Assembly (NCBI RefSeq): GCF_021497965.1
Contig: NZ_CP046525.1
Location: forward strand, 1-64,000
Direction: 5' to 3'
DNA: 64,000 nt
Origin: Streptococcus infantis
GTDB lineage: Bacteria; Bacillota; Bacilli; Lactobacillales; Streptococcaceae
A program made the translations under genes and the position numbers. Under the pieces are notes generated by a model. It saw only the letters and a list, made by a program, of their open reading frames with translations. It was not told the origin of the DNA and made no database searches. Each line of letters begins with the position of its first letter. The first letter of the stretch is position 1. Positions 51,917 through 59,933 of this stretch are shown here, piece by piece.

Positions 51917-52365
51917 AAGTAATCTTTTTAGCAGATGTAAAAGGAAAAGGAAAAAAAGGCGAAATCAAGGAAGTGCCAACAGGTTATGCGCAAAACTTTT
52001 TGATTAAGAAAAACCTTGCTAAAGAAGCGACTTCTCAAGCAATTGGCGAGTTGCGTGGTAAGCAAAAATCTGAAGAAAAAGCACATGCTCAACTTCTTGC
52101 AGAAGCACAAGAAATTAAGGCAAAACTTGAAGCTGAAGAAACAATTGTTGAGTTTGTTGAAAAAGTTGGTCCAGATGGAAGAACTTTTGGTTCAATTACT
52201 AGCAAGAAAATTGCGGAAGAGCTTCAAAAACAATTTGGAATTAAAATTGATAAACGCCATATTCAAGTCCAATCTCCAATTCGTGCGGTTGGCTTGATTG
52301 ATGTTCCTGTAAAAATTTATCAGGATGTAACTGGCGTCATCAATCTTCGTGTAAAAGAAGGCTAA
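51913..52365 (+). CDS. rplI: 50S ribosomal protein bL9
   Basis: The 150-residue product is bL9, which bridges the ribosome and helps keep the reading frame. It has [30 protein letters not shown] (in parts: [21 protein letters not shown]), a long central helix and the C-terminal [25 protein letters not shown] domain. Its start overlaps the gdpP stop (ATGA), so the two are coupled. Confidence 0.97.
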   Translation: MKVIFLADVKGKGKKGEIKEVPTGYAQNFLIKKNLAKEATSQAIGELRGKQKSEEKAHAQLLAEAQEIKAKLEAEETIVEFVEKVGPDGRTFGSITSKKIAEELQKQFGIKIDKRHIQVQSPIRAVGLIDVPVKIYQDVTGVINLRVKEG

Positions 52366-52407
52366 TCTAGATTTGAGTAATTATGTTGTAAAAGGAAGGG
52401 AAATCTG

Positions 52408-53766
52408 ATGGCAGAAGTAGAGGAACTACGAGTTCAGCCCCAGGATATCTTGGCAGAACAATCTGTATTGGGAGCTATATTTATCGATGAGAGTAAACTC
52501 GTGTTTGTTCGAGAATATATAGACTCTCGAGACTTCTTTAAGTATGCTCACCGTTTGATTTTTCAGGCCATGGTTGACTTGTCAGATCGTGGCGAAGCCA
52601 TTGATGCAACGACTGTTCGCACGATCTTAGATGATCAAGGTGATTTGCAAAATATTGGTGGGTTGTCCTACCTTGTTGAGATTATCAACTCTGTACCAAC
52701 CTCTGCAAACGCTGAATACTATGCAAAGATTGTAGCAGAGAAGGCTATGCTTCGTCGCCTGATTGCTAAGTTGACAGAATCTGTCAATCAAGCTTATGAA
52801 GCGTCTAGTCCTGTGGATGAAATTATTGCTCAGGCAGAAAAGGGCTTGATTGATGTTAGCGAAAATGCCAATCGTAGTGGGTTTAGAAATATTCGTGATA
52901 TCCTAAACCTAAACTTTGGAAATTTGGAAACTCGCTCACAACAAACATCTGATATTACAGGAATTGCTACTGGTTATCAAGATTTGGATCATATGACTAC
53001 AGGTTTACACGAGGAAGAGTTGATTATTATAGCAGCTCGTCCTGCTGTTGGTAAGACGGCTTTTGCTTTAAATATTGCTCAAAACATTGGAACTAAGCTA
53101 GACAAGACTGTTGCAATTTTCTCTCTCGAGATGGGTGCAGAGAGTCTGGTCGACCGTATGTTGGCTGCCGAAGGGCTAGTAGAGTCTCACTCTATTCGTA
53201 CTGGACAACTTACTGAAGAAGAATGGCGCAAATATACGATTGCTCAGGGGAATCTTGCTAAAGCAAGCATCTATATTGACGATACACCTGGAATCCGAAT
53301 TACAGAGATTCGATCACGCGCCAGAAAATTGGCTCAGGAAACAGGCAATCTTGGATTGATCTTGATTGACTACCTGCAGCTAATTACAGGGACTGGTCGT
53401 GAAAATCGTCAACAAGAGGTTTCAGAGATATCACGTCAGTTGAAAATTCTGGCCAAGGAATTGAAGGTTCCCGTTATCGCGCTAAGTCAGTTGTCACGTA
53501 GTGTTGAACAACGTCAAGATAAAAGACCGGTGCTATCAGATATTCGTGAGTCGGGATCTATCGAGCAGGATGCGGATATCGTAGCCTTTCTTTATCGTGA
53601 TGACTATTACGAGCGTGGTGGGGAAGAAGAGGAAGGTCTTCCTAATAACAAGGTAGAAGTGATTATCGAGAAAAACCGTAGCGGTGCACGTGGAACGGTA
53701 GAATTGATTTTCCAAAAAGAGTATAACAAGTTTTCAAGCATTTCGAAGAGAGAGGAACAAAGATGA
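52408..53766 (+). CDS. dnaB: Replicative DNA helicase
   Basis: The 452-residue hexameric helicase loaded at oriC (called DnaC in Bacillus). The N-terminal domain (PQDILAEQSVLGAIFID) precedes a RecA-like C-terminal domain with Walker A RPAVGKTAFALN, LEMGAESLVDRML, LILIDYLQL (Walker B) and LSDIRESGSIEQDADIV. The veg gene starts four bases before its end. The order gdpP-rplI-dnaB is standard for streptococci. Confidence 0.97.
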   Translation: MAEVEELRVQPQDILAEQSVLGAIFIDESKLVFVREYIDSRDFFKYAHRLIFQAMVDLSDRGEAIDATTVRTILDDQGDLQNIGGLSYLVEIINSVPTSANAEYYAKIVAEKAMLRRLIAKLTESVNQAYEASSPVDEIIAQAEKGLIDVSENANRSGFRNIRDILNLNFGNLETRSQQTSDITGIATGYQDLDHMTTGLHEEELIIIAARPAVGKTAFALNIAQNIGTKLDKTVAIFSLEMGAESLVDRMLAAEGLVESHSIRTGQLTEEEWRKYTIAQGNLAKASIYIDDTPGIRITEIRSRARKLAQETGNLGLILIDYLQLITGTGRENRQQEVSEISRQLKILAKELKVPVIALSQLSRSVEQRQDKRPVLSDIRESGSIEQDADIVAFLYRDDYYERGGEEEEGLPNNKVEVIIEKNRSGARGTVELIFQKEYNKFSSISKREEQR

Positions 53767-54029
53767 CAGATGCATTTACAGATGTAGCCAAGATGAAAAA
53801 AATCAAAGAGGAAATCAAGGCACATGAAGGACAAGTCGTGGAAATGACCTTAGAAAATGGTCGTAAACGCCAAAAGAATCGCTTAGGAAGACTCATTGAA
53901 GTTTATCCATCGCTCTTTATCGTTGAATTTGGAAATGTTGAAGGGGACAAACAGGCCAATGTCTATGTTGAATCCTTCACCTATTCAGATATTTTAACGG
54001 AAAAGAATTTGATTCACTATTTGGATTAA
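53763..54029 (+). CDS. Veg family protein
   Basis: An 88-residue protein of the Veg family. MKKIKEEIKAHEGQVVEMTLENGRKR (residues 11-36) and IVEFGNVEG are typical. In Bacillus Veg influences biofilm formation, and the molecular role in streptococci is unknown. It overlaps dnaB by four bases and precedes cbpD, as in pneumococcus. Confidence 0.92.
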   Translation: MTDAFTDVAKMKKIKEEIKAHEGQVVEMTLENGRKRQKNRLGRLIEVYPSLFIVEFGNVEGDKQANVYVESFTYSDILTEKNLIHYLD

Positions 54030-54034
54030 GGTTG

Positions 54035-54059
54035 AAAGTGAGAGTATTCTCACTTTTTT
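54035..54059 (+). terminator. Terminator after veg
   Basis: AAAGTGAGA-GTAT-TCTCACTTT, a perfect nine-base stem, then more T. Its T-run continues into the T-rich stretch preceding the cbpD cin-box. Confidence 0.88.
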
Positions 54060-54067
54060 CTTTTTCT

Positions 54068-54075
54068 TTCGAATG
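54068..54075 (+). promoter_or_regulatory. Probable ComX cin-box of cbpD
   Basis: TTCGAATG matches TACGAATA at six of eight positions, behind a long T-rich tract, 48 bases before the cbpD start. Pneumococcal cbpD is a late competence gene. Confidence 0.6.
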
Positions 54076-54123
54076 ATATAAATGAGGTTAACCTCAAAAA
54101 TTTATCTATTCGAAGGAGAATGA

Positions 54124-55244
54124 ATGACATATAGTAAAAAGGGAACTTTTCTAAAGAGAACGACGGTGGGTACAGCATCATTATTGCTAGCAGGTGCTTT
54201 TTTGTTTGGTGGAGGAACTGTTCATGCCAATCAGGTAAACAATGGCTCAAAGGCACGTGGAGATGATTATCCCTATTATTATAAAAATGGGAATCAAAAT
54301 ATTGATAAATGGCGCCTATACTCAAGACAGTGCACATCTTTTGCAGCTTTTCGATTAAGTAGTGTTAATGGATTTGAACTACCAGCTGCTTATGGGCATG
54401 CGAAAGAATGGGGCTATCGAGCTCAAAAGAAGGATATCGTGTAGATCAGAGACCAGCGATTGGGGCTATTGCTTGGAGCACGAGGGGAACGCATGGTCAT
54501 GTAGCTTGGGTTTCTAACGTGATTGGAGACATGATTGAAATCGAGGAGTACAATTACGACTATACAGAAACGTATCATCGTAGGACAGTAAAAGCAAGTT
54601 CTATGACTGGATTCATTCATTTTAAAGATGTAGGGAATGCTAGTGTAGGAAATTATCAATCTGTACTAGCCTCTAGTGGAACACATTATTTTACAGAAAA
54701 AGCAGCTATTATGAATCAGCCATCATTGACATCTACTATCATCGACTACTACGAACCTGGAATGAGTGTTCATTATGATCAAACTCTTGAAAAGGATGGT
54801 TATAGATGGATTAGTTATATGTCACGAAGTGGGAATAGACGTTATATCCCGTTAATTAAAACGGCAACCTCTAAGAATGGATGGGAAAAACAGGGGACAA
54901 TCTGGTACTACTATGAAAATGACAAAGTGGCTCTTGGTTGGAAAAAAATAGACGGAAGTTGGTACTATTTCCAAACAAGTGGTGCCATGAGAACAGGATG
55001 GCTAAAAGACGGATCTAAGTGGTACTACTTGAAATCATCTGGAGAAATGCAGACGGGATGGTTAAAGGATAAGGGCATTTGGTATTACCTCGAAAGCTCA
55101 GGTGCTATGAAGTCTAGTCAGTGGTTCCAGGTTTCAGGGAAATATTATTACGTAAACGTATCTGGAGAATTGGCAGTAGATACGACAATAGATGGTTTCC
55201 AAGTCGACAGTAACGGTGCGCGAGTAGAAAAATCAACTCAATAA
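54124..55244 (+). pseudogene. cbpD: Choline-binding murein hydrolase CbpD, frameshifted
   Basis: CbpD is the secreted competence-induced lysin that kills non-competent sibling cells. Order here: signal peptide (to VHA, about residue 35); CHAP domain with catalytic Cys in SRQCTSFAAFRL and His in GTHGHVAWV; one SH3b-like domain (THYFTEKAAIMNQPS...RRYIPL; pneumococcal CbpD has two); and about four choline-binding repeats (GSWYYFQTSGAMRTGW, SKWYYLKSSGEMQTGW and others). The frame breaks at about 54425: AAAA should be AAAAA to read RAQKEGYRVD. The first frame ends at 54444 and the second runs 54408-55244. One added A gives 373 residues. This could be a sequencing slip, a true mutation or slippage phase variation. 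Confidence 0.9.
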
Positions 55245-55296
55245 GCCTTCTCCTATAATCTAACTCTTAGCAATGGTATTTTTCCCTGCTTTCCTT

Positions 55297-55302
55297 TATA
55301 AT
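55297..55302 (+). promoter_or_regulatory. -10 element of polA
   Basis: TATAAT ends six bases before the polA ATG (55309), so the transcript would start at or next to the start codon. Confidence 0.6.
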
Positions 55303-55308
55303 GGGTGT

Positions 55309-57942
55309 ATGGACAAGAAAAAATTATTACTAATTGACGGTTCTTCAGTTGCTTTCAGAGCATTCTTTGCGCTTTATCAGCAACTGGATCGTTTTAAAAA
55401 TGACAATGGACTTCATACCAATGCAATCTACGGTTTTCACCTGATGCTAAATCATCTGTTGGAGCGTATTCAACCGAGTCATATCTTGGTTGCTTTTGAT
55501 GCGGGGAAGACGACTTTCCGTACAGAGATGTATGCAGATTATAAGGGTGGTCGTGCCAAGACTCCGGATGAGTTTCGGGAGCAATTTCCTTTTATCCGTG
55601 AGTTGCTAGACCATCTGGGGATTCGCCATTATGAGTTGGCCCAGTATGAAGCAGATGATATCATTGGTACCCTGGGTCGCTTGGCTGAAAAGGAATCTTT
55701 TGATGTAACTATCGTCAGTGGAGACAAGGATTTAATTCAGTTGACGGATGAGCATACGGTGGTTGAGATTTCCAAGAAAGGTGTAGCTGAGTTTGAGGCA
55801 TTTACACCGGATTATCTCATGGAAAAGATGGGCATCACACCAACTCAATTTATCGATCTTAAGGCTCTCATGGGAGATAAGTCGGATAATATCCCTGGCG
55901 TAACTAAGATTGGTGAAAAGACAGGTATTAAGCTTTTGCTTGAACATGGCTCACTTGAAGGGATTTATGAAAATATCGATAGTATGAAGGCTTCTAAGAT
56001 GAAGGAAAATCTTGTCAATGACAAGGAACAAGCCTTCCTATCTAAAACACTAGCAACTATCGATACGAAAGCACCGATTGAGATTGGACTGGATGATTTG
56101 GTTTATAGCGGTCCAGATGTGGAAAACCTTGGTAAATTCTACGATGAGATGGGCTTCAAACAACTGAAACAGGCCTTGAATGCTTCTCAGACCAATCAAA
56201 CTGAAGCATTGAACTTTACTATGGTTGATAAAGTGAGCGAAGATATGCTTAGCGCCGACTCCATTTTTCACTTTGAGCTCTTTGGGGAAAACTACCATAC
56301 AGATGAATTGATTGGTTTTGCATGGTCATGTGGGGATCAGCTCTACGCTACAGATAAGTTGGAACTGCTGCAGAATCCGATTTTTAAAGATTTTCTAGAA
56401 AAAACACCTCTAAAAGTGTATGATTTTAAGAAAGCAAAAGTTCTCTTAAATCGTTTTAGTTTGACTTTGCAGGCCCCTGCTTTTGACAGTCGTTTAGCCA
56501 AATATCTTCTATCGACAGTAGAGAACAATGAAATTTCAACCATTGCTAGTCTTTATGGCCAAACTTACCTAGTCGATGATGAAACCTTCTACGGTAAAGG
56601 TGTCAAAAAAGCTATCCCAGAGCGAGAGAAATTCTTGGAACACTTGGCTCGTAAGGTTGCTGTATTGGTTGAGACGGAGCCTGTCTTACTTGAGAAATTA
56701 AGTGAAAACGGGCAACTAGACCTCCTCTATGACATGGAGCAACCTCTGGCCTTTGTCCTTGCTAAGATGGAAATCGCTGGGATTAAGGTTAAAAAAGAAA
56801 CCTTAATGGAGATGCAAGCTGAAAATGAGCGGGTCATTGAAAAACTGACGCAAGAAATTTATGAGCTGGCTGGTGAAGAGTTTAATATCAATTCACCCAA
56901 GCAATTAGGAGAACTACTCTTTGAAAAGTTAGGTCTTCCTCTAGAATATACTAAGAAAACCAAGACAGGTTACTCAACAGCAGTAGACGTCTTGGAGCGT
57001 TTAGCCCCAATTGCACCAATTGTCAAGAAAATTCTTGATTACCGTCAGATTGCTAAGATTCAATCCACTTATGTGATTGGTTTACAGGACTGGATTTTAG
57101 CTGATGGCAAGATTCACACGCGCTATGTACAAGATTTGACTCAGACAGGGCGTCTGTCTAGTGTGGATCCAAACTTGCAAAATATTCCTGTTCGTTTGGA
57201 GCAAGGGCGACTTATCCGTAAGGCTTTCGTGCCAGAATGGGAGGATAGTGTCCTTCTCAGCTCGGACTACTCACAGATTGAGTTGCGAGTTTTAGCCCAT
57301 ATCTCTAAAGATGAGCACTTAATCAAGGCCTTTCAAGAGGGGGCTGACATCCATACCTCAACAGCTATGCGGGTCTTTGGAATTGAACGTCCTGAGGATG
57401 TAACTCCAAATGACCGTCGCAATGCCAAGGCTGTTAACTTTGGAGTGGTCTACGGAATTTCAGATTTTGGTTTATCGAATAATCTGGGCATCAGCCGTAA
57501 AGAGGCTAAGGCTTACATTGATACCTACTTTGAACGCTTCCCAGGAATCAAAAACTACATGGATGAAGTAGTACGTGAGGCACGTGATAAGGGTTATGTA
57601 GAGACCCTCTTCAAACGTCGCCGTGAGTTGCCAGATATCAATTCACGTAACTTTAACATTCGTGGTTTTGCAGAACGTACAGCGATCAATTCACCTATCC
57701 AAGGATCGGCTGCAGATATTCTCAAAATCGCTATGATTCAGCTGGATAAAGCCTTAGTTGCAGGTGGTTATCAGACCAAGATGCTGTTACAAGTACACGA
57801 TGAAATTGTTCTTGAAGTGCCTAAGTCAGAATTAGCTGCTATCAAAAAACTCGTCAAACAAACCATGGAAGAAGCAATTCAACTGAGTGTTCCATTGATT
57901 GCTGATGAGAATGAAGGCGTGACTTGGTATGAAGCCAAGTAA
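55309..57942 (+). CDS. polA: DNA polymerase I
   Basis: The 877-residue product replaces RNA primers and fills repair gaps. N-terminal 5'-3' exonuclease: LLLIDGSSVAFRAFFAL, YEADDIIGTL, SGDKDLIQL, GDKSDNIPG. The middle 3'-5' exonuclease-like domain is degenerate, as in pneumococcus. The polymerase domain has DPNLQNIP, SSDYSQIELR, RRNAKAVNFGVVYGIS and VHDEIVLEVP. ATG 55309 (MDKKKLLLIDG) matches homologues; the longer open frame from 55273 runs through the promoter. Pneumococcus has polA next to the CoA-binding gene; here it follows cbpD, so the order has been rearranged. Confidence 0.97.
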   Translation: MDKKKLLLIDGSSVAFRAFFALYQQLDRFKNDNGLHTNAIYGFHLMLNHLLERIQPSHILVAFDAGKTTFRTEMYADYKGGRAKTPDEFREQFPFIRELLDHLGIRHYELAQYEADDIIGTLGRLAEKESFDVTIVSGDKDLIQLTDEHTVVEISKKGVAEFEAFTPDYLMEKMGITPTQFIDLKALMGDKSDNIPGVTKIGEKTGIKLLLEHGSLEGIYENIDSMKASKMKENLVNDKEQAFLSKTLATIDTKAPIEIGLDDLVYSGPDVENLGKFYDEMGFKQLKQALNASQTNQTEALNFTMVDKVSEDMLSADSIFHFELFGENYHTDELIGFAWSCGDQLYATDKLELLQNPIFKDFLEKTPLKVYDFKKAKVLLNRFSLTLQAPAFDSRLAKYLLSTVENNEISTIASLYGQTYLVDDETFYGKGVKKAIPEREKFLEHLARKVAVLVETEPVLLEKLSENGQLDLLYDMEQPLAFVLAKMEIAGIKVKKETLMEMQAENERVIEKLTQEIYELAGEEFNINSPKQLGELLFEKLGLPLEYTKKTKTGYSTAVDVLERLAPIAPIVKKILDYRQIAKIQSTYVIGLQDWILADGKIHTRYVQDLTQTGRLSSVDPNLQNIPVRLEQGRLIRKAFVPEWEDSVLLSSDYSQIELRVLAHISKDEHLIKAFQEGADIHTSTAMRVFGIERPEDVTPNDRRNAKAVNFGVVYGISDFGLSNNLGISRKEAKAYIDTYFERFPGIKNYMDEVVREARDKGYVETLFKRRRELPDINSRNFNIRGFAERTAINSPIQGSAADILKIAMIQLDKALVAGGYQTKMLLQVHDEIVLEVPKSELAAIKKLVKQTMEEAIQLSVPLIADENEGVTWYEAK

Positions 57943-57967
57943 AAAATGAATTAGCAGACAAAAAGGA

Positions 57968-58006
57968 ATCCCCTTTGAATAGTATTGTTCAAAGGGGATT
58001 TTTGCT
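57968..58006 (+). terminator. Terminator after polA
   Basis: AATCCCCTTTGAA pairs perfectly with TTCAAAGGGGATT, followed by TTT. It lies between the convergent polA and permease genes. Confidence 0.88.
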
Positions 58007-58059
58007 GAGAAAATTTTGCAAGCAAAGATAAAAATGATGTTATCTAGCTGGTAGTAGCA

Positions 58060-59508
58060 TTATTTAATGTCTTTCTTTTGTTCTTTTTTGGCAAGTACTG
58101 GTAGAATCACACCTAATCCAATCAGAATAATTGGGGTCAAGATGTTTGTAAGAAGAGAGAATTGCCAAGCAGTTGGATTCTCAGCATAGCTAATTTTTGG
58201 AACCATACCAAGGATACAAGCAAAAGCAGTGAAGAGGAAGCACCAAGTGCCGATAACAAAGCCAAGCTTAGGATTATTCACAAACTTGTATTCAGCATTT
58301 TTGTATGTTTTCCAAGCACGGTTGAGCATCATATAGGCAAGGAATACCCAAAGATAACGCATCGGCATCACGATAGAATTGAGGTTGGTCATCCATTTTA
58401 CAAGTCCGTCAATTTCCTGAATACCAAAAATTGGAAGGATGATGATAAGGCTAACGAGGACGCCTGTAAGGAGGTAACCGTTAATGAGGACACCTTTTTC
58501 AGTACGTTTACGAAGCCAGCTTGGGATGTAGTTTTCGTCAGCGTTATTGAGTAGGATTTGTAATGGTGCGTCAATAGAGAAGGCAAGTGCTGCGATTTGT
58601 CCGACCATGTTTGTAAGAGCATAGATTACGACAAAGAGGTTTCCAACGCCCCAATAATTTCCTAACATTTGGAAGGCTTGATAAGCACCATTACGCATGA
58701 GGTCTTCAGGGATATTATTGCCATCAAATAGCATTCCCATGGCAACAGAACCGAGGATAGCAGAGAGACCGACCATGATGGCCATGACAATCATACCTTT
58801 TGGAAATTCTTTTGCAGGATTGCGAGTCTGATTCACATAAGGGGAAATTTTTTCACAACCACCAACTGCAAAGACTAGTAGTGAAATCGTTGTAAAATAA
58901 GAAAAATCAAAGTTTGGAATGTAGGTGCTTAGTTGATCCATGTGTGGTGTCGCAAACTGAATATCTGGCTTGATGAAAGGCAGACCGACAGCCAAAAGCA
59001 CGAAGAGTAAAGACATAACCAACATAGCACTTCCTGCCAAGCTACCGATGACTTTTAGAGTTGCCAATCCCTTTGTAGAAAGGTAGAGGAAAAGTCCAAA
59101 GATAAGTAAGCAGAGAATAACGATCCAGTGGATGTCGATTTGTTTAAGGAATTGTCCGTTACCTTGCAAGGCCCATCCAAGCGGAATCAGGATCCCTTGT
59201 GGTTTTTGTGCGAGGTAAGGAATGTGAACAACCCAGTAAGTCCAAGCAGCAAAGTAGGCGAGACGTTTGGTTGATGTTTTTTCAACCCAGTCACTAACAC
59301 CACTTCCGCTTTCCTTAAAGGTAGAGCCTAGTTGTCCGACAATGAGGGAATAAGGGATAAAATAGAGTGTGAGGATTAAAACCCAAGATACGACGACAGA
59401 AATTCCCTGTTGAGAATAGTTGTTGACGACGTTTCCTAGCCCCCAAACCATGTTGAAGGCAATCAGAGAAACCATCAGCCAATTAAGTTGGTGTTGATCT
59501 TTTTTCAT
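58060..59508 (-). CDS. APC-family amino acid permease (glutamate:GABA-antiporter-like)
   Basis: A 482-residue membrane protein with about twelve hydrophobic segments, of the amino acid-polyamine-organocation superfamily. AFNMVWGLGNVVNNYSQQG in the first segment carries the substrate-binding unwound glycines, FAVGGCEKISPYVNQTRNPAKEFPKG is the conserved central motif (in parts: VGGCEKISPYVNQTRNP), and the N-terminal half resembles GadC-type and YjeM-like transporters. The substrate is not determined by sequence. It starts at ATG 59508 with an AGGAGA site, and a cre-like GAAAGCGCCTAA lies upstream near 59552. Confidence 0.85.
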   Translation of the reverse strand: MKKDQHQLNWLMVSLIAFNMVWGLGNVVNNYSQQGISVVVSWVLILTLYFIPYSLIVGQLGSTFKESGSGVSDWVEKTSTKRLAYFAAWTYWVVHIPYLAQKPQGILIPLGWALQGNGQFLKQIDIHWIVILCLLIFGLFLYLSTKGLATLKVIGSLAGSAMLVMSLLFVLLAVGLPFIKPDIQFATPHMDQLSTYIPNFDFSYFTTISLLVFAVGGCEKISPYVNQTRNPAKEFPKGMIVMAIMVGLSAILGSVAMGMLFDGNNIPEDLMRNGAYQAFQMLGNYWGVGNLFVVIYALTNMVGQIAALAFSIDAPLQILLNNADENYIPSWLRKRTEKGVLINGYLLTGVLVSLIIILPIFGIQEIDGLVKWMTNLNSIVMPMRYLWVFLAYMMLNRAWKTYKNAEYKFVNNPKLGFVIGTWCFLFTAFACILGMVPKISYAENPTAWQFSLLTNILTPIILIGLGVILPVLAKKEQKKDIK

Positions 59509-59933
59509 AATGTCTCCTTTTCTGATAATTTCAGTATATCATGTTTTTTTGAAAGCGCCTAACAAAATTTGAAATTTACTATAAAAAAAGTAAAACCTAG
59601 CTAACAGATCGGAGGAAGGTTTTGTTGGTTGAGAAAAAGGTTATCCACAATTTGTGGAAAAGTCAATACCTACAGATTCGAAATATTTTAATAGTTTTGG
59701 TTCGGGAGAAATAGAAGAAATTGAGGAGTAACATCAGATAAAAAACCAGTATAATGCTTGATGTAGCACAGTTTGTTGGCTGTTTTCTATTCTAAATCAT
59801 AGAGAATGGAATTGGAAAGATATTTTGGAAAATCTTGAAAATATTTTCCGAAGAAAGTTTGAAGGTTATTCACAACTTGTGGATAACTTTGTATGAATAG
59901 GAAACCCCTTTGCGCGTGACAAAGGGGCTTAGT
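59509..59933. other. 425-bp gap with two inverted DnaA-box doublets
   Basis: No ORF was found. Doublet 1: TTATCCACA (59641-59649) and TGTGGAAAA (59653-59661). Doublet 2: TTATTCACA (59866-59874) and TGTGGATAA (59878-59886). In both, two nine-base DnaA boxes face each other across three bases. The copies TTATCCACA and TGTGGATAA are perfect, and the others differ by one. This looks like a DnaA-binding locus outside the immediate origin. Confidence 0.7.

Noticed and set aside
58162-58554. A 130-residue frame opposite the permease gene
   Set aside because: Shadow of transmembrane-rich coding sequence, with no promoter or ribosome-binding site.
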